This document shows positions 54,767 through 63,264 of a stretch of DNA of 64,000 bases, piece by piece (position 1 is the stretch's first letter; every line of letters starts with the position of its first letter). A program made the translations under genes and the position numbers. The DNA comes from an uncultured Blastocatellia bacterium (lineage in GTDB: Bacteria > Acidobacteriota > Blastocatellia > HR10): positions 1 to 64,000 of the forward strand of contig CALHAI010000003.1 in the NCBI GenBank assembly GCA_937934295.1. The letters run 5' to 3'. Under the pieces are notes generated by a model that was not told the DNA's origin, did no database searches, and saw nothing but the letters and a program-made list of their open reading frames with translations.

Positions 54767-55345
54767 ATGATTCGCTCGAAATGGCGGCGATGGTCTCTGA
54801 CGCATCTCGGGCTGCTGCGGGCCGTGCGTCGCGCGCGCGTTCCCGCAAGCGGGGTACTCTTTCTCGTCTTCCTGATCGAGGCGCAGCCAACGATCACCTC
54901 GGTCCTCGGCGGGACAGTGCTCGCCCTTCCCGGATTAGGCCTTCGCGCGTGGGCCTCTCGCCATCTTCGGAAAGACCGCGCGCTCACGACGACAGGCCCT
55001 TATGCGTATACGCGCAATCCGTTGTATCTCGGCTCCTTCCTTCTCGGTCTGGCGCTTGCGCTCGCTTGTCGAAGCGAGTGGCTTTTGGTATGTTTTCTCA
55101 TCTTTTTCGCGAGCGTGTACGTGCCGACGATGATCGTGGAGGCGGAGCATCTGCGGACGTTATTCGGCGCGGCGTTCGAGGCCTATGAACGGCAGGTCCC
55201 CCTCTTCTTCCCGAGGCCCGGGCGGCGCTTCCGCGCTTCAGAGAACGCGGCAGGGGATTGGGCACTCTACATCGAGAATCGGGAATATCGCGTGCTGCTC
55301 GGTTATGGGCTGGTCTTGGCGGTTCTCTTGGCCAAGGTATTGTGA
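54767..55345 (+). CDS. isoprenylcysteine carboxyl methyltransferase-like membrane protein
   Basis: A 192-residue integral membrane protein with about four helices and the ICMT/PEMT-type motif GPYAYTRNPLYLGSF (about 78-92), followed by VEAEHLRTLFGAAFEAYERQVPLF, the E-x2-H-L and Y motifs of the SAM-binding site. Bacterial members methylate small lipids or unknown substrates. It follows waaC with seven bases spacing, so a role in lipid modification near the LPS pathway is possible. Confidence 0.85.
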   Translation: MIRSKWRRWSLTHLGLLRAVRRARVPASGVLFLVFLIEAQPTITSVLGGTVLALPGLGLRAWASRHLRKDRALTTTGPYAYTRNPLYLGSFLLGLALALACRSEWLLVCFLIFFASVYVPTMIVEAEHLRTLFGAAFEAYERQVPLFFPRPGRRFRASENAAGDWALYIENREYRVLLGYGLVLAVLLAKVL

Positions 55346-55382
55346 TCAGCGCGCGCCTCTCAAGCGAGCTTGGAGCGCGCTC

Positions 55383-56243
55383 GTGATCGGTGGGCTCCTT
55401 CTCGCCCCGATCCCGACGCGCGCGGGCGGAGATGGCAACGTGGTCCTGGCGCTCGCGCAAGAGGCGTCTTCGGCGCTCCCCCTTTCCTTCGCCGAAGGGG
55501 AGCGGCTCGTGTACCAAGTGCGCTATTCGAAGCTCATCGTCTCGGCCGTCATCGGACGTCTCACGTTCACCTTCGGGCGCTCGCACGAGCGACCGATGGT
55601 GAACGCCTACCACCTGCGCGCCGAGGCGGTCTCCGAAGGGGTGCTCATGGCGCTCCTGGGGATTCGCGTAGAGGATCTCTTTGAGTCCTTCGTGGATCCG
55701 CAGGATTTCAGTGTGCTGCGGACGCGGAAACAACTCGCCGAGGGATCGAAGCGGAGCTTTCACCTCGCCCTCTTCGATCGGGAGCGCGCCTCGGTCACTT
55801 ACATCGTGCGCGATCTCACGCGGCCAACCGAACCGCCGCAGGTGAAGGAGAACGCCGCCCGTCCTTGGGTGCAGGACATCCTCTCCAGCATCTATTACGT
55901 GCGCACGCAACCGCTCATACCGGGGAGCGTGCTCCGCTTCCCCGTGAGCGATGAAGGGGAGACATATGATGTGGAGGTCCGTGTGCACGAGATCGAGGAA
56001 GTGGAGACGCCGCGCGGTCGCATCTCGGCCGTCAAGATCGAGCCGTTAGTATTCGGTCCGGGCCGCTTGATTCGCAAAGAAGGCGAGATGTTCATCTGGC
56101 TGGGCGTGGACGGGCGCCGCGTGCCGCTTCTGGCGCGGGTGCGTGGGGGATTCGGGACGGTGCAGGTGCAGTTGATCGAGGAAGAGCCGGGAGTGCCCGA
56201 TTCTCCGAAACAGCCCATAGGCGACGCGCATTCGATACGGTGA
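55383..56243 (+). CDS. DUF3108 family protein
   Basis: A protein of about 286 residues starting at GTG 55383 (GGAG seven bases upstream); a longer start at ATG 55305, inside the previous gene, would add a basic n-region and give a better signal peptide. After the N-terminal hydrophobic segment comes LPLSFAEGERLVYQVRYSKL, SVLRTRKQLAEGSKRSFHLA and VDGRRVPLLARVRGG, which is the DUF3108 pattern. The family is periplasmic and often found near lipid or polysaccharide genes; its function is not established. Confidence 0.8.
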   Translation: MIGGLLLAPIPTRAGGDGNVVLALAQEASSALPLSFAEGERLVYQVRYSKLIVSAVIGRLTFTFGRSHERPMVNAYHLRAEAVSEGVLMALLGIRVEDLFESFVDPQDFSVLRTRKQLAEGSKRSFHLALFDRERASVTYIVRDLTRPTEPPQVKENAARPWVQDILSSIYYVRTQPLIPGSVLRFPVSDEGETYDVEVRVHEIEEVETPRGRISAVKIEPLVFGPGRLIRKEGEMFIWLGVDGRRVPLLARVRGGFGTVQVQLIEEEPGVPDSPKQPIGDAHSIR

Positions 56244-56247
56244 CCGG

Positions 56248-57501
56248 ATGGAGATTCGCCTCACGCACATCGGTGGGGGATACGCCGGGCGACAGGAAGT
56301 TCTCTCGAAGGATCGCATCACGTTCGGGCGTGCCGCCGACAACGATGCGCGGTTGAATCCACAGGACGTGCGGGCCTCGGCGCATCATGCCGTCTTGTTC
56401 GTCTCGGACGAGGGCATGGTCGTCGAGGACCTGAATAGCACTAACGGCACCTATGTGAACGGCGTGCGCGTCCATCGGGCTCAAGTCCGGAGTGGGGATG
56501 TCCTGCAATTCGGTCGGCGAGGACCGAGTGTGATGGTCGAGGTCCTCGCTCCGGTTGAGGAACCTCAGCCGGCGGTGATGGCGCCGACCGATCCCACACT
56601 TGTTGAATCGGTGACGTCTTCGACCGCGTGGCACGCCGGACGCACGACTGTGCAGCTGATGATTGACCAAGCCGTGCGTCGCTCCGCGCGCATCTGGCGG
56701 CAATGGGTTATGGGAATCGCCGTCGGGGTGATCGTCGTCCTCGGGATCACCCTCGGAATCCTCTGGCGCGGCGAGCGCGAGCGGTCCGCGTCTGTGGAGG
56801 AGACGAATCCGCTCGTGCGCGTCGCGGTGCGCAATCAAGCCGCTGTCGTCCTGATTCAGCATCACTTTCGGATTCTTGATGCCCGAGGGCGCGAGGTGAG
56901 CACGGCCCTGAGTGAAGGATCGGGCTTCGCCGTAGACCCTCAAGGAGTGATTGCTACCAATTATCATCTGGTGCGTCCATGGGAGGTCGACGCGCGCTTC
57001 GCCGGTCAAGCGATCACACCGGTCTCGCGCTCCCTCAAGGTGATCTTCGCCGATCGCGCGCCCGATGAGGCTTTGGAAGCGCACCTGGTACGCGGTTCGC
57101 CGGAGATGGATATTGCGCTCTTGAAGGTGGATGCGCCGATTCCCCTCCCCGTCGTCGAGGGCTTCGAACCGGATCTCGCACGCGTGCGGCAAGGCGACGA
57201 GGTGGCGATCATCGGATTCCCGCTTGGTTCGGCCTTGCTGCAGACGACCGGTCAGGAGCGCGCGACGACGACGCTCACCCGCAGCACGATCAGCAAGGTG
57301 AGTCCGACGCTGTTGCAATTGGATGCGCCCGTCATCCAAGGCTATAGCGGTAGTCCCATCTTCAATCGTGAGGGGAAAGTCATTGGTATCCTGACGGCGC
57401 GATTGGGCGAGCGTGGGGAACCCATTGATCCGAGCGCTCGCGCGATCGGGCTCGGGACGCCGATCCGCTTTCTCCTGCAACTCCTCAAGGAGATGCCATG
57501 A
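56248..57501 (+). CDS. FHA domain / transmembrane / trypsin-like serine protease fusion
   Basis: A 417-residue protein with three parts: a cytoplasmic FHA domain (about 5-95) with Arg28 (FGRAADN), Ser44/His47 and [10 protein letters not shown], all phosphothreonine-binding positions; one transmembrane helix (about 152-173, [19 protein letters not shown]); and a periplasmic trypsin-fold protease (about 190-417) with His240 (ATNYHLV), Asp288 (DIALLKVD) and Ser367 (GYSGSP). No PDZ domain. The oxyanion motif GYSGSP departs from GNSGGP. It may link a Thr-kinase signal in the cytoplasm to periplasmic proteolysis. It is coupled to the aminotransferase by ATGA. Confidence 0.85.
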   Translation: MEIRLTHIGGGYAGRQEVLSKDRITFGRAADNDARLNPQDVRASAHHAVLFVSDEGMVVEDLNSTNGTYVNGVRVHRAQVRSGDVLQFGRRGPSVMVEVLAPVEEPQPAVMAPTDPTLVESVTSSTAWHAGRTTVQLMIDQAVRRSARIWRQWVMGIAVGVIVVLGITLGILWRGERERSASVEETNPLVRVAVRNQAAVVLIQHHFRILDARGREVSTALSEGSGFAVDPQGVIATNYHLVRPWEVDARFAGQAITPVSRSLKVIFADRAPDEALEAHLVRGSPEMDIALLKVDAPIPLPVVEGFEPDLARVRQGDEVAIIGFPLGSALLQTTGQERATTTLTRSTISKVSPTLLQLDAPVIQGYSGSPIFNREGKVIGILTARLGERGEPIDPSARAIGLGTPIRFLLQLLKEMP

Positions 57502-58664
57502 CGATCAGCGAGTTCCAGCCTCCTCATCGGTTGTTACTTGGCCCTGGCCCCAGCCCCGTTGAGGACCGAGTCTTGCGCGCCATGAGCGCCCCTGTGCTCG
57601 GACATCTCGATCCGGTCTTCCTCTCGTGCATGACCGACGTGCAGCATCTGCTGCGCTACGTCTTTGAGACGCAGAATCGCGTCACGTTCCCCGTCTCCGG
57701 GACCGGCAGCGCGGGAATGGAGGCGGCGCTGGCGAATCTTCTGGAGCCGGACGAGGAGGTCATCATTGGCATTCATGGATTTTTCGGCGAGCGCATGTAT
57801 GAGATGGCCACGCGCTTGGGGGCGCGCCCGATCCGCGTGGAAGCGGAGTGGGGGCGTCCGCTCGATGACCGGGAGATCCGGGCGGCGCTTGATCGTTCGC
57901 GGGCGCGCATTGTCTGCGTGGTGCATGCGGAGACCTCGACCGGCGTGCGGCAGCCGCTGGAGCCCATTGCTTCGTTGGTCGCCGAGCGCGAAGGGATCCT
58001 CATCGTGGATGCCGTGACGAGCCTGGGGGGACAGCCCGTAGGCGTGGATCGCCTGGGCATCGGTGTCTGTTACTCGGGATCGCAGAAGGCGCTCAGTTGC
58101 CCGCCGGGATTAGCGCCGATCACGTTCTCCGAAGTCGCCTTGGAGAAAGTGCATCGGCGCAAGACGGCGGTGCCGAGTTGGTATTTCGATGTCTCGCTCA
58201 TTGAGCGCTACTGGGGGAACGAGCGCAGTTATCACCATACGGCGCCGATCAGCCTGAATTACGCCTTGCGCGAAGCGCTGCGCATTGTTGCCGAAGAGGG
58301 ATTAGAAGCCCGCTGGCAGCGACACGAGCAAAACGCCCGAGCGCTGTGGGCGGGGTTGGAGGCGATGGGGCTGCGACTCTTTGTTCCGCGCGAATATCGG
58401 CTGTGGACGCTCACAACGATTTGCGTCCCCGAGGGCGTGGACGATGCGCGGGTGCGCGCCCGATTGCTCGAAGAGTTTCACATCGAGATCGGGGGCGGAT
58501 TAGGACCGTTGCGCGGGAAGATCTGGCGTGTGGGAGTAATGGGTGCGGGCAGCACGCGCCGCAACGTCTTGCTCTTGTTGAGCGCTTTGGAGAGCGTGCT
58601 GCGCCGCGAAGGCTTCCGATGCGGGTCTGGCGTCTCGGCCGCGGTGGAGGCGTATGTGGCATGA
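57498..58664 (+). CDS. class V aminotransferase (serine/alanine--glyoxylate type)
   Basis: PLP-dependent transaminase. The 388 residues have [19 protein letters not shown] at the start, [34 protein letters not shown] and the Schiff-base lysine in [13 protein letters not shown] (Lys197), followed by [17 protein letters not shown]. These are typical of alanine/serine-glyoxylate aminotransferases and phosphoserine-type relatives. Its start overlaps the FHA-protease stop. Function in the surrounding envelope operon is not evident. Confidence 0.92.
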   Translation: MTISEFQPPHRLLLGPGPSPVEDRVLRAMSAPVLGHLDPVFLSCMTDVQHLLRYVFETQNRVTFPVSGTGSAGMEAALANLLEPDEEVIIGIHGFFGERMYEMATRLGARPIRVEAEWGRPLDDREIRAALDRSRARIVCVVHAETSTGVRQPLEPIASLVAEREGILIVDAVTSLGGQPVGVDRLGIGVCYSGSQKALSCPPGLAPITFSEVALEKVHRRKTAVPSWYFDVSLIERYWGNERSYHHTAPISLNYALREALRIVAEEGLEARWQRHEQNARALWAGLEAMGLRLFVPREYRLWTLTTICVPEGVDDARVRARLLEEFHIEIGGGLGPLRGKIWRVGVMGAGSTRRNVLLLLSALESVLRREGFRCGSGVSAAVEAYVA

Positions 58665-58673
58665 GCCGGGGGC

Positions 58674-60089
58674 TCATCCTCCGGTCTTCACCTCCACCAC
58701 TCCCAGGGGCTTCAACGCCTCCGCGAGACCTTGCGCGCGCCCGACGACGACGATGAGCAGATCGTTCGGGGAGAGATACTTCTCGGCCACGCGCATGACC
58801 TCCTCGCGCGTCACGTGTTGCACGCGGGTGGGGAATCGCCGTACGTAGTCTCGCCCCAATCCGTAGAGCTCCACGAAGTGCAGGACCTCGATCAATTGTC
58901 GAGGCGTGAGCGCATCTTGGGCAAATCGCTCGGCCCATCGTCTTTGCGCCTCGGCGAGCTCCCCGGCCGTCGGACCTTCGGCGCGCATCGCCTTCAGGAT
59001 CTCCAGAGCGCGTTCGATCGCCGAGACGACCTGTTCGTTCGGGACCGCGAACGAGAGCAGGAATGGGCCGCGGTGCGTGCGCAGGTCGAATCGGCAGCGC
59101 ACGTCCACCAAAGACGTGCCCCCTTTTGATGCCTCTCCCTCAAGCCGAAGGCGAATCGCTTCGGCGAGCACGAGAGTCGGGACATACTCGTCGGAGAAGC
59201 GCTCCACGCCAAAGGAGCCGATGCGGACATGGGCGAGCGAGGCGTTCGGGAGATCACGCAGGAGGATGCGCACGCCTTGAGCCGGCACCGGAGCGACAAA
59301 CGTGGGAGGGACGATCTTCCCTTTGAGCATGGCGCCGAAATTCGGGCGGATGAGGGGCATCAGCGTGGCCGGAGAAAAAGGACTGAGGACGATGAGCGTC
59401 GCATTATTGGCGATGAAGAAACGGGTGTGGTGGCGCGCGATATCTACTGGCGTGATCGCCGCGATCTCTTCCGGCACGCCTTCGGCCAGACGAGCGTAGG
59501 GGTGTGGGTGATAGAGCGCACGGTACCACTCTTCGTCCGCGATCTCGGAGGGATCGTGCCGCTTGGCTTTCACTTCGTCGAGGAAGCGCGCTTTCAAAGC
59601 CATCAGCGCCTCGGCTTCGAATGTCGGTCGGGAGACGACGCGCGCCATGAGCCGAATGAGTTCCGGCAGACTGCGCGCTGGAGCCTCCACAGTGATCATC
59701 GTCGCATCCCACGTGACCTCTGTCCGAAGAGTCGCTTCAAGTGCCGCAAGACGTTGCCGCAGGGTCGCTTCGCTCAAGTCCTCGGCACCCAACCAGATCG
59801 CGCGCGCTGTCAGCGCGGCCGTGCCCGATCTCCCCGCGCGATCAAAAGCCGCACCACTTTTGATCATGAGGCTCAGCACGGCTTCGGATGCCTCGGGGCG
59901 TTGCAGGATGATGATCTGCAGGCCATTGAGGAGATAGTCGTAGTAGGCGTTCGGAAGCAACGCGTCCGCCGTCTGCGACTTCGAGGATGCGGCGGCGCGG
60001 CGTGAGGCCGACATATCCCCTCCACCGAGGACGCACGCGCCCATCACCACCCCGAGGATCGCCCGTCCAATTCGCCCCCATCGGTTCAT
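58674..60089 (-). CDS. M16-family (processing peptidase-like) protein lacking the zinc motif
   Basis: A 471-residue protein with an N-terminal signal-like segment (RIGRAILGVVMGACVLGGG) and two M16 domains: YDYLLNGLQIIILQRPEASE and the R/Y region near the end (FSPATLMPLIRP, EVMRVAEKYLSPNDLLIVVVG). The catalytic HxxEH that should follow GRSGTAAL is replaced by TARAIW, so it cannot bind zinc in the usual way. Such proteins normally pair with an active M16 partner, none of which is in the window. AGGAGG precedes ATG 60089. Confidence 0.8.
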   Translation of the reverse strand: MNRWGRIGRAILGVVMGACVLGGGDMSASRRAAASSKSQTADALLPNAYYDYLLNGLQIIILQRPEASEAVLSLMIKSGAAFDRAGRSGTAALTARAIWLGAEDLSEATLRQRLAALEATLRTEVTWDATMITVEAPARSLPELIRLMARVVSRPTFEAEALMALKARFLDEVKAKRHDPSEIADEEWYRALYHPHPYARLAEGVPEEIAAITPVDIARHHTRFFIANNATLIVLSPFSPATLMPLIRPNFGAMLKGKIVPPTFVAPVPAQGVRILLRDLPNASLAHVRIGSFGVERFSDEYVPTLVLAEAIRLRLEGEASKGGTSLVDVRCRFDLRTHRGPFLLSFAVPNEQVVSAIERALEILKAMRAEGPTAGELAEAQRRWAERFAQDALTPRQLIEVLHFVELYGLGRDYVRRFPTRVQHVTREEVMRVAEKYLSPNDLLIVVVGRAQGLAEALKPLGVVEVKTGG

Positions 60090-60114
60090 GCCAGACCTCC
60101 TCATGCGCCTTACG

Positions 60115-60143
60115 ATTGTGATGAGGCTCACCGGATTGTTCAA
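60115..60143 (-). promoter_or_regulatory. promoter of the M16-like gene
   Basis: TTGAAC (60138-60143), 17-base spacer, CACAAT (60115-60120), minus strand, about 25 bases before ATG 60089. Fair match to sigma70. Confidence 0.35.
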
Positions 60144-60185
60144 GAGGCGTTCGCCGGCACTTCGCGCGATGGCGCGCTCATGCCC

Positions 60186-60437
60186 TCATCGCTTTCGCCG
60201 GGACGAACGAATCGAGGCGGGCGTCCACTTCACTTGAAACTCCAGCTCCTCTTCCGTCCGCCCCCGCTCGTGCTCAATGCTGATCGTGGCATGTGCGGGG
60301 ATGCGCAAGCGCTCTCCCGCCACGCGAATGTGAAACGCTTTGCCCTGTTCCAGAGCATCTGCCAGACGACGCAACTTCGCGATGAAGAGCCTCTTCGGAT
60401 ATTTCTTCTCGACATCTCGTCGGCGCTTCTCCGGCAT
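60186..60437 (-). CDS. amphi-Trp domain protein
   Basis: An 83-residue protein ending in SRRKR. It has the amphi-Trp pattern: KLRRLADALEQGKAFHIRVAGE, RIPAHATISIEHERGR then ELEFQVKW, with Trp at the end of the strand. The domain is small and widespread in archaea and bacteria; its function is not known. AAGGAGG precedes ATG 60437. Confidence 0.85.
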   Translation of the reverse strand: MPEKRRRDVEKKYPKRLFIAKLRRLADALEQGKAFHIRVAGERLRIPAHATISIEHERGRTEEELEFQVKWTPASIRSSRRKR

Positions 60438-60555
60438 TCGAGACCTCCTTTATCGAGGTGGAGCGGGCCGTGCGATCGCCTTTCGGACGCCGAGTCCCGC
60501 TCTTGCTCAGCAGAGTATGATAGCGCGCGCCGCACGAGCGCGTCACGGCGCGCGA

Positions 60556-60585
60556 TTGCTCACACTCCGTGCTCCTTGATAAAAT
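60556..60585 (+). promoter_or_regulatory. promoter very close to the LOG-like gene
   Basis: TTGCTC (60556-60561), 18-base spacer, TAAAAT (60580-60585). The predicted transcription start (near 60592) is only about seven bases before ATG 60599, so the message would be almost leaderless; no Shine-Dalgarno is present. Confidence 0.4.
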
Positions 60586-60598
60586 CACAGCTTCGCAT

Positions 60599-61111
60599 AT
60601 GGCGGCAACGGTCGCGCGTCGGGTGATCATCGGTGTCATGGGGAGTTCGCAGTGCGATTCGACTCTTTATGAACAAGCGCGCGCCGTCGGACGACTCATC
60701 GCCGAGCGCGGTGCTGCGCTGCTGTGTGGAGGATTGGGAGGCGTGATGGAAGCGGCGGCACGCGGTGCCTGTGAAGCCGGAGGACTCACCATCGGTATCC
60801 TTCCTGGGGGGAGCGAGCGCGAGTCGCCTCCGAATCCGTACATTCAGATCGCGATCTTCACGGGCCTCTCCGAAGCCCGAAACGTCATCAATGTCCGTTC
60901 GGCAGACGCCATCATTGCGATCGCCGGGGGATACGGCACGCTCTCGGAGATCGCCCTCGCGTTGAAGGTGGGGAAACCCGTCGTCCTTCTCCATTCGTGG
61001 CGATTTGAGTCGCCGTTTGAAGAACCGGTGGGCGTCGTGCGTATGGCGGAGACGCCGGAGGAGGCTGTGGCGTTCGCTTTCGAGTTGCTCGCTTGGGCGC
61101 GCGGAAGGTGA
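60599..61111 (+). CDS. LOG-like / TIGR00725 family protein
   Basis: A 170-residue Rossmann-like protein with GVMGSSQCDS, GAALLCGGLGGVMEAAARGA, ILPGGSERESPPNPYIQIAI and the GGYGTLSEIALALKVGKPVVLL motif of the lysine-decarboxylase-like/LOG superfamily. In TIGR00725 members the activity is unknown; LOG proteins are cytokinin riboside phosphate hydrolases and the PGGxGTxxE motif is the active site, here GGYGTLSE. ATG 60599 is used; GTG 60569 is possible but lies upstream of the predicted -10. Confidence 0.85.
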   Translation: MAATVARRVIIGVMGSSQCDSTLYEQARAVGRLIAERGAALLCGGLGGVMEAAARGACEAGGLTIGILPGGSERESPPNPYIQIAIFTGLSEARNVINVRSADAIIAIAGGYGTLSEIALALKVGKPVVLLHSWRFESPFEEPVGVVRMAETPEEAVAFAFELLAWARGR

Positions 61112-61127
61112 TGCTCTCGGAGCCGGT

Positions 61128-61871
61128 ATGAAGACCTATCGAGCCATCCTCTTCGATCTGTTCGATACGATCGTGGACTTTCACCGTGATCGGTTGCCTC
61201 AAGTTCGCTTCGGCGAACAAACGCACTTCTCGACAAGCGGCGTCGTATACGAGGTCCTTCGTGAATACGCGCCGCAGCTCGGCTTCGAGACGTTCTACGA
61301 AGCCTTTCGCGAATCGTGGCGTCAGGTGGAGGAGCGTCGGAAAGCGGAGCTGCAGGAGTATCCCGCTCACGTCCGCTTCCGACGGCTGCTCGAACTGCTT
61401 CACCTGGAGGCGCTCTCGGATGATGTCCTCGAGCGCCTCGTACGCGCGCACATGGAGACGTGGTCGCGCGGCGCTGAGCTGCCGGAAGAGAATCGTCGGC
61501 TCCTTCTTCGCGCGCGAGAGCGCTTTCGGCTCGGGCTCGTCTCGAATTTCGATCATCCGCCGACAGCGCATCGGATCTTGCGCGACTTCGGCATCCACGA
61601 GCTCTTCGCCGTGATCGTCATCTCGGCGGAGGTCTCCTGGCGCAAGCCTCATCGGGAGATCTTCCTTCGGGCGCTCACCCGGCTGGAGGTCTCTCCGCGC
61701 GACGCGCTCTTTGTCGGTGACACGTTCGAGGCAGATGTCCTCGGCGCCAAGAGCATCGGCATGGACGCCGCATGGCTGAATCGGCGCGGTGAGGAGATCC
61801 CGGACGACGTCGTAGACCCCGACTATGTCATCGCACGCCTTGAGGACCTCGCCCCCGTGCTCGGCCTCTAG
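61128..61871 (+). CDS. HAD-superfamily hydrolase
   Basis: A 247-residue HAD protein with motif I AILFDLFDTIVD (Asp10; position +2 is Phe12 and Asp13 follows, as in haloacid-dehalogenase-like members rather than phosphatase DxD), motif II GLVSNFDHP, Lys in SWRKPHREIF and motif IV LFVGDTFEADVLGAKSIGM. The cap is helical (about 15-130). Likely a small-molecule phosphatase or dehalogenase; substrate unknown. It is 16 bases after the LOG-like gene. Confidence 0.88.
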   Translation: MKTYRAILFDLFDTIVDFHRDRLPQVRFGEQTHFSTSGVVYEVLREYAPQLGFETFYEAFRESWRQVEERRKAELQEYPAHVRFRRLLELLHLEALSDDVLERLVRAHMETWSRGAELPEENRRLLLRARERFRLGLVSNFDHPPTAHRILRDFGIHELFAVIVISAEVSWRKPHREIFLRALTRLEVSPRDALFVGDTFEADVLGAKSIGMDAAWLNRRGEEIPDDVVDPDYVIARLEDLAPVLGL

Positions 61872-61883
61872 GCCTCACCGACG

Positions 61884-62378
61884 TTAATCTCCCCCTCCCT
61901 TCGTAGGGGAGGCGCCCATTGAGCGGAGGCGCTCGCGAGCTTGTTCGGCAAACTCATGCGTGGGGAATTCTTCGATCACGCGGGAGTAGAGTTCAATGGC
62001 GAGGTCGCGTCGGCCCGTGCGACGGTAGACTTCCCCAAGCAGGAAGTAGACCTCCGCGATGCGCGAGAAGGCCGGATGATCGCGCACGATGGCCTGCAGG
62101 CGACCTTCGGCGGCCTTCCACTTCTTCCGCTTGATGTAGAAGCGCGCGACTTCCAGATCATGCTGTGCGGCGCGCTCCAATTCCGGGCTGCGCGGATCAA
62201 GCAATGGGCCGCGCGAGACATTCCCTTGTGGCGCGGCGAGCGTCGTCAGCAGAAGGGAGAATCCCCCAAGTCCCGCACACAGAAGGGACGCCATCCGTTT
62301 GAGGAAACGCTTCCGGCACTCTTGCCAATACCGTTCGTCCTTCGGAGGCCGTTGCTCTTGGCGCGCTCGGCCCCACAT
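61884..62378 (-). CDS. small TPR protein with N-terminal signal or anchor (BamD-like)
   Basis: A 164-residue protein with an N-terminal hydrophobic segment (about 29-48, ASLLCAGLGGFSLLLTTLAA) after a basic cytoplasmic stretch, and two tetratricopeptide repeats (about 75-140, VARFYIKRKKWKAAEGRLQA, AEVYFLLGEVYRRTGRRDLA). This layout is shared with BamD-type outer-membrane assembly lipoproteins, but the lipobox Cys is not present. ATG 62294 is an alternative start. It is 6 bases after mtnP, probably co-transcribed. Confidence 0.7.
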   Translation of the reverse strand: MWGRARQEQRPPKDERYWQECRKRFLKRMASLLCAGLGGFSLLLTTLAAPQGNVSRGPLLDPRSPELERAAQHDLEVARFYIKRKKWKAAEGRLQAIVRDHPAFSRIAEVYFLLGEVYRRTGRRDLAIELYSRVIEEFPTHEFAEQARERLRSMGASPTKGGGD

Positions 62379-62384
62379 AGGGGT

Positions 62385-63263
62385 TCACTCCTCAATGGGA
62401 AAGTATTTGCTCAGGATCGCCGAGAGCCGCCGGACGGTCCCTGGCGGGATCGCGGCGCGGTCGGTCTGAATGGCGTGTCGCAAAGCGGATTGGCATCGAC
62501 ATGCGCCGGTCGCCTCTTTGAGCAATCCGACGGCGGCTCGGACAATGCGTTTGGCATTGGCCGTATTGCGGTTGAGATGCTCGAGCACCATCTCAACGGT
62601 GACCGAATCGTGATCGGGATGCCAACAATCGTAATCGGTCACCAGCGCCAGCGTTGCGTAACAGATCTCCGCCTCGCGCGCGAGCTTGGCTTCTTGCAGG
62701 TTCGTCATCCCGATGATGTCCATCCCCCAGGCGCGATAGACGTGCGATTCGGCTCGGGTCGAGAAGGCCGGCCCCTCAATGCAGACATACGTCCCCCCCC
62801 GATGCACGCGTAGGCCTTCGATCTGCCGAGCAGCACGTTCGAGGGCATCGCTCACGACCGGACAGACGGGGTCGGCGAACGAGATATGCGCGACGATCCC
62901 ATCGCCGAAGAACGTGGAGGGACGTTGGCGCGTCCGATCGAAGAACTGGTCGGGGATGACGATATCGAGCGGCGCATACTTCTCCTGCAGGGAACCGACA
63001 GCGCTCACCGAGATGATACGTTCAACGCCGAGCAGCTTCATGGCGTAGATATTCGCGCGAAAGGGCAGCTCGGTCGGCAACAGGCGATGTCCGCGCCCGT
63101 GCCGCGCCAGGAACGCGATGCGCACGCCTTCGAGCGTGCCGAGGAGAAACGCCTCCGAAGGTTTGCCGAAGGGGGTATCTACACTGATCTCCTCGATGTC
63201 GCTCACCCCCTCCATCTCGTAAAATCCGCTACCGCCGATGATGCCGATTTTCGCTTCCGCCAT
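62385..63263 (-). CDS. mtnP: S-methyl-5'-thioadenosine phosphorylase
   Basis: Phosphorolysis of methylthioadenosine to adenine and methylthioribose-1-phosphate, in methionine salvage. The 292-residue protein has IGIIGGSGFYEM at the start, LARHGRGHRLLPTELPFRAN (the phosphate-binding and HG motifs), SAVGSLQEKYAPLDIVIPDQF, CIEGPAFSTRAES and GMTNLQEAKLAREAEICY, typical of the PNP/MTAP family with MTAP features. AAGGAGGATGAG precedes the ATG. Confidence 0.93.
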   Translation of the reverse strand: MAEAKIGIIGGSGFYEMEGVSDIEEISVDTPFGKPSEAFLLGTLEGVRIAFLARHGRGHRLLPTELPFRANIYAMKLLGVERIISVSAVGSLQEKYAPLDIVIPDQFFDRTRQRPSTFFGDGIVAHISFADPVCPVVSDALERAARQIEGLRVHRGGTYVCIEGPAFSTRAESHVYRAWGMDIIGMTNLQEAKLAREAEICYATLALVTDYDCWHPDHDSVTVEMVLEHLNRNTANAKRIVRAAVGLLKEATGACRCQSALRHAIQTDRAAIPPGTVRRLSAILSKYFPIEE

Positions 63264-63264
63264 C

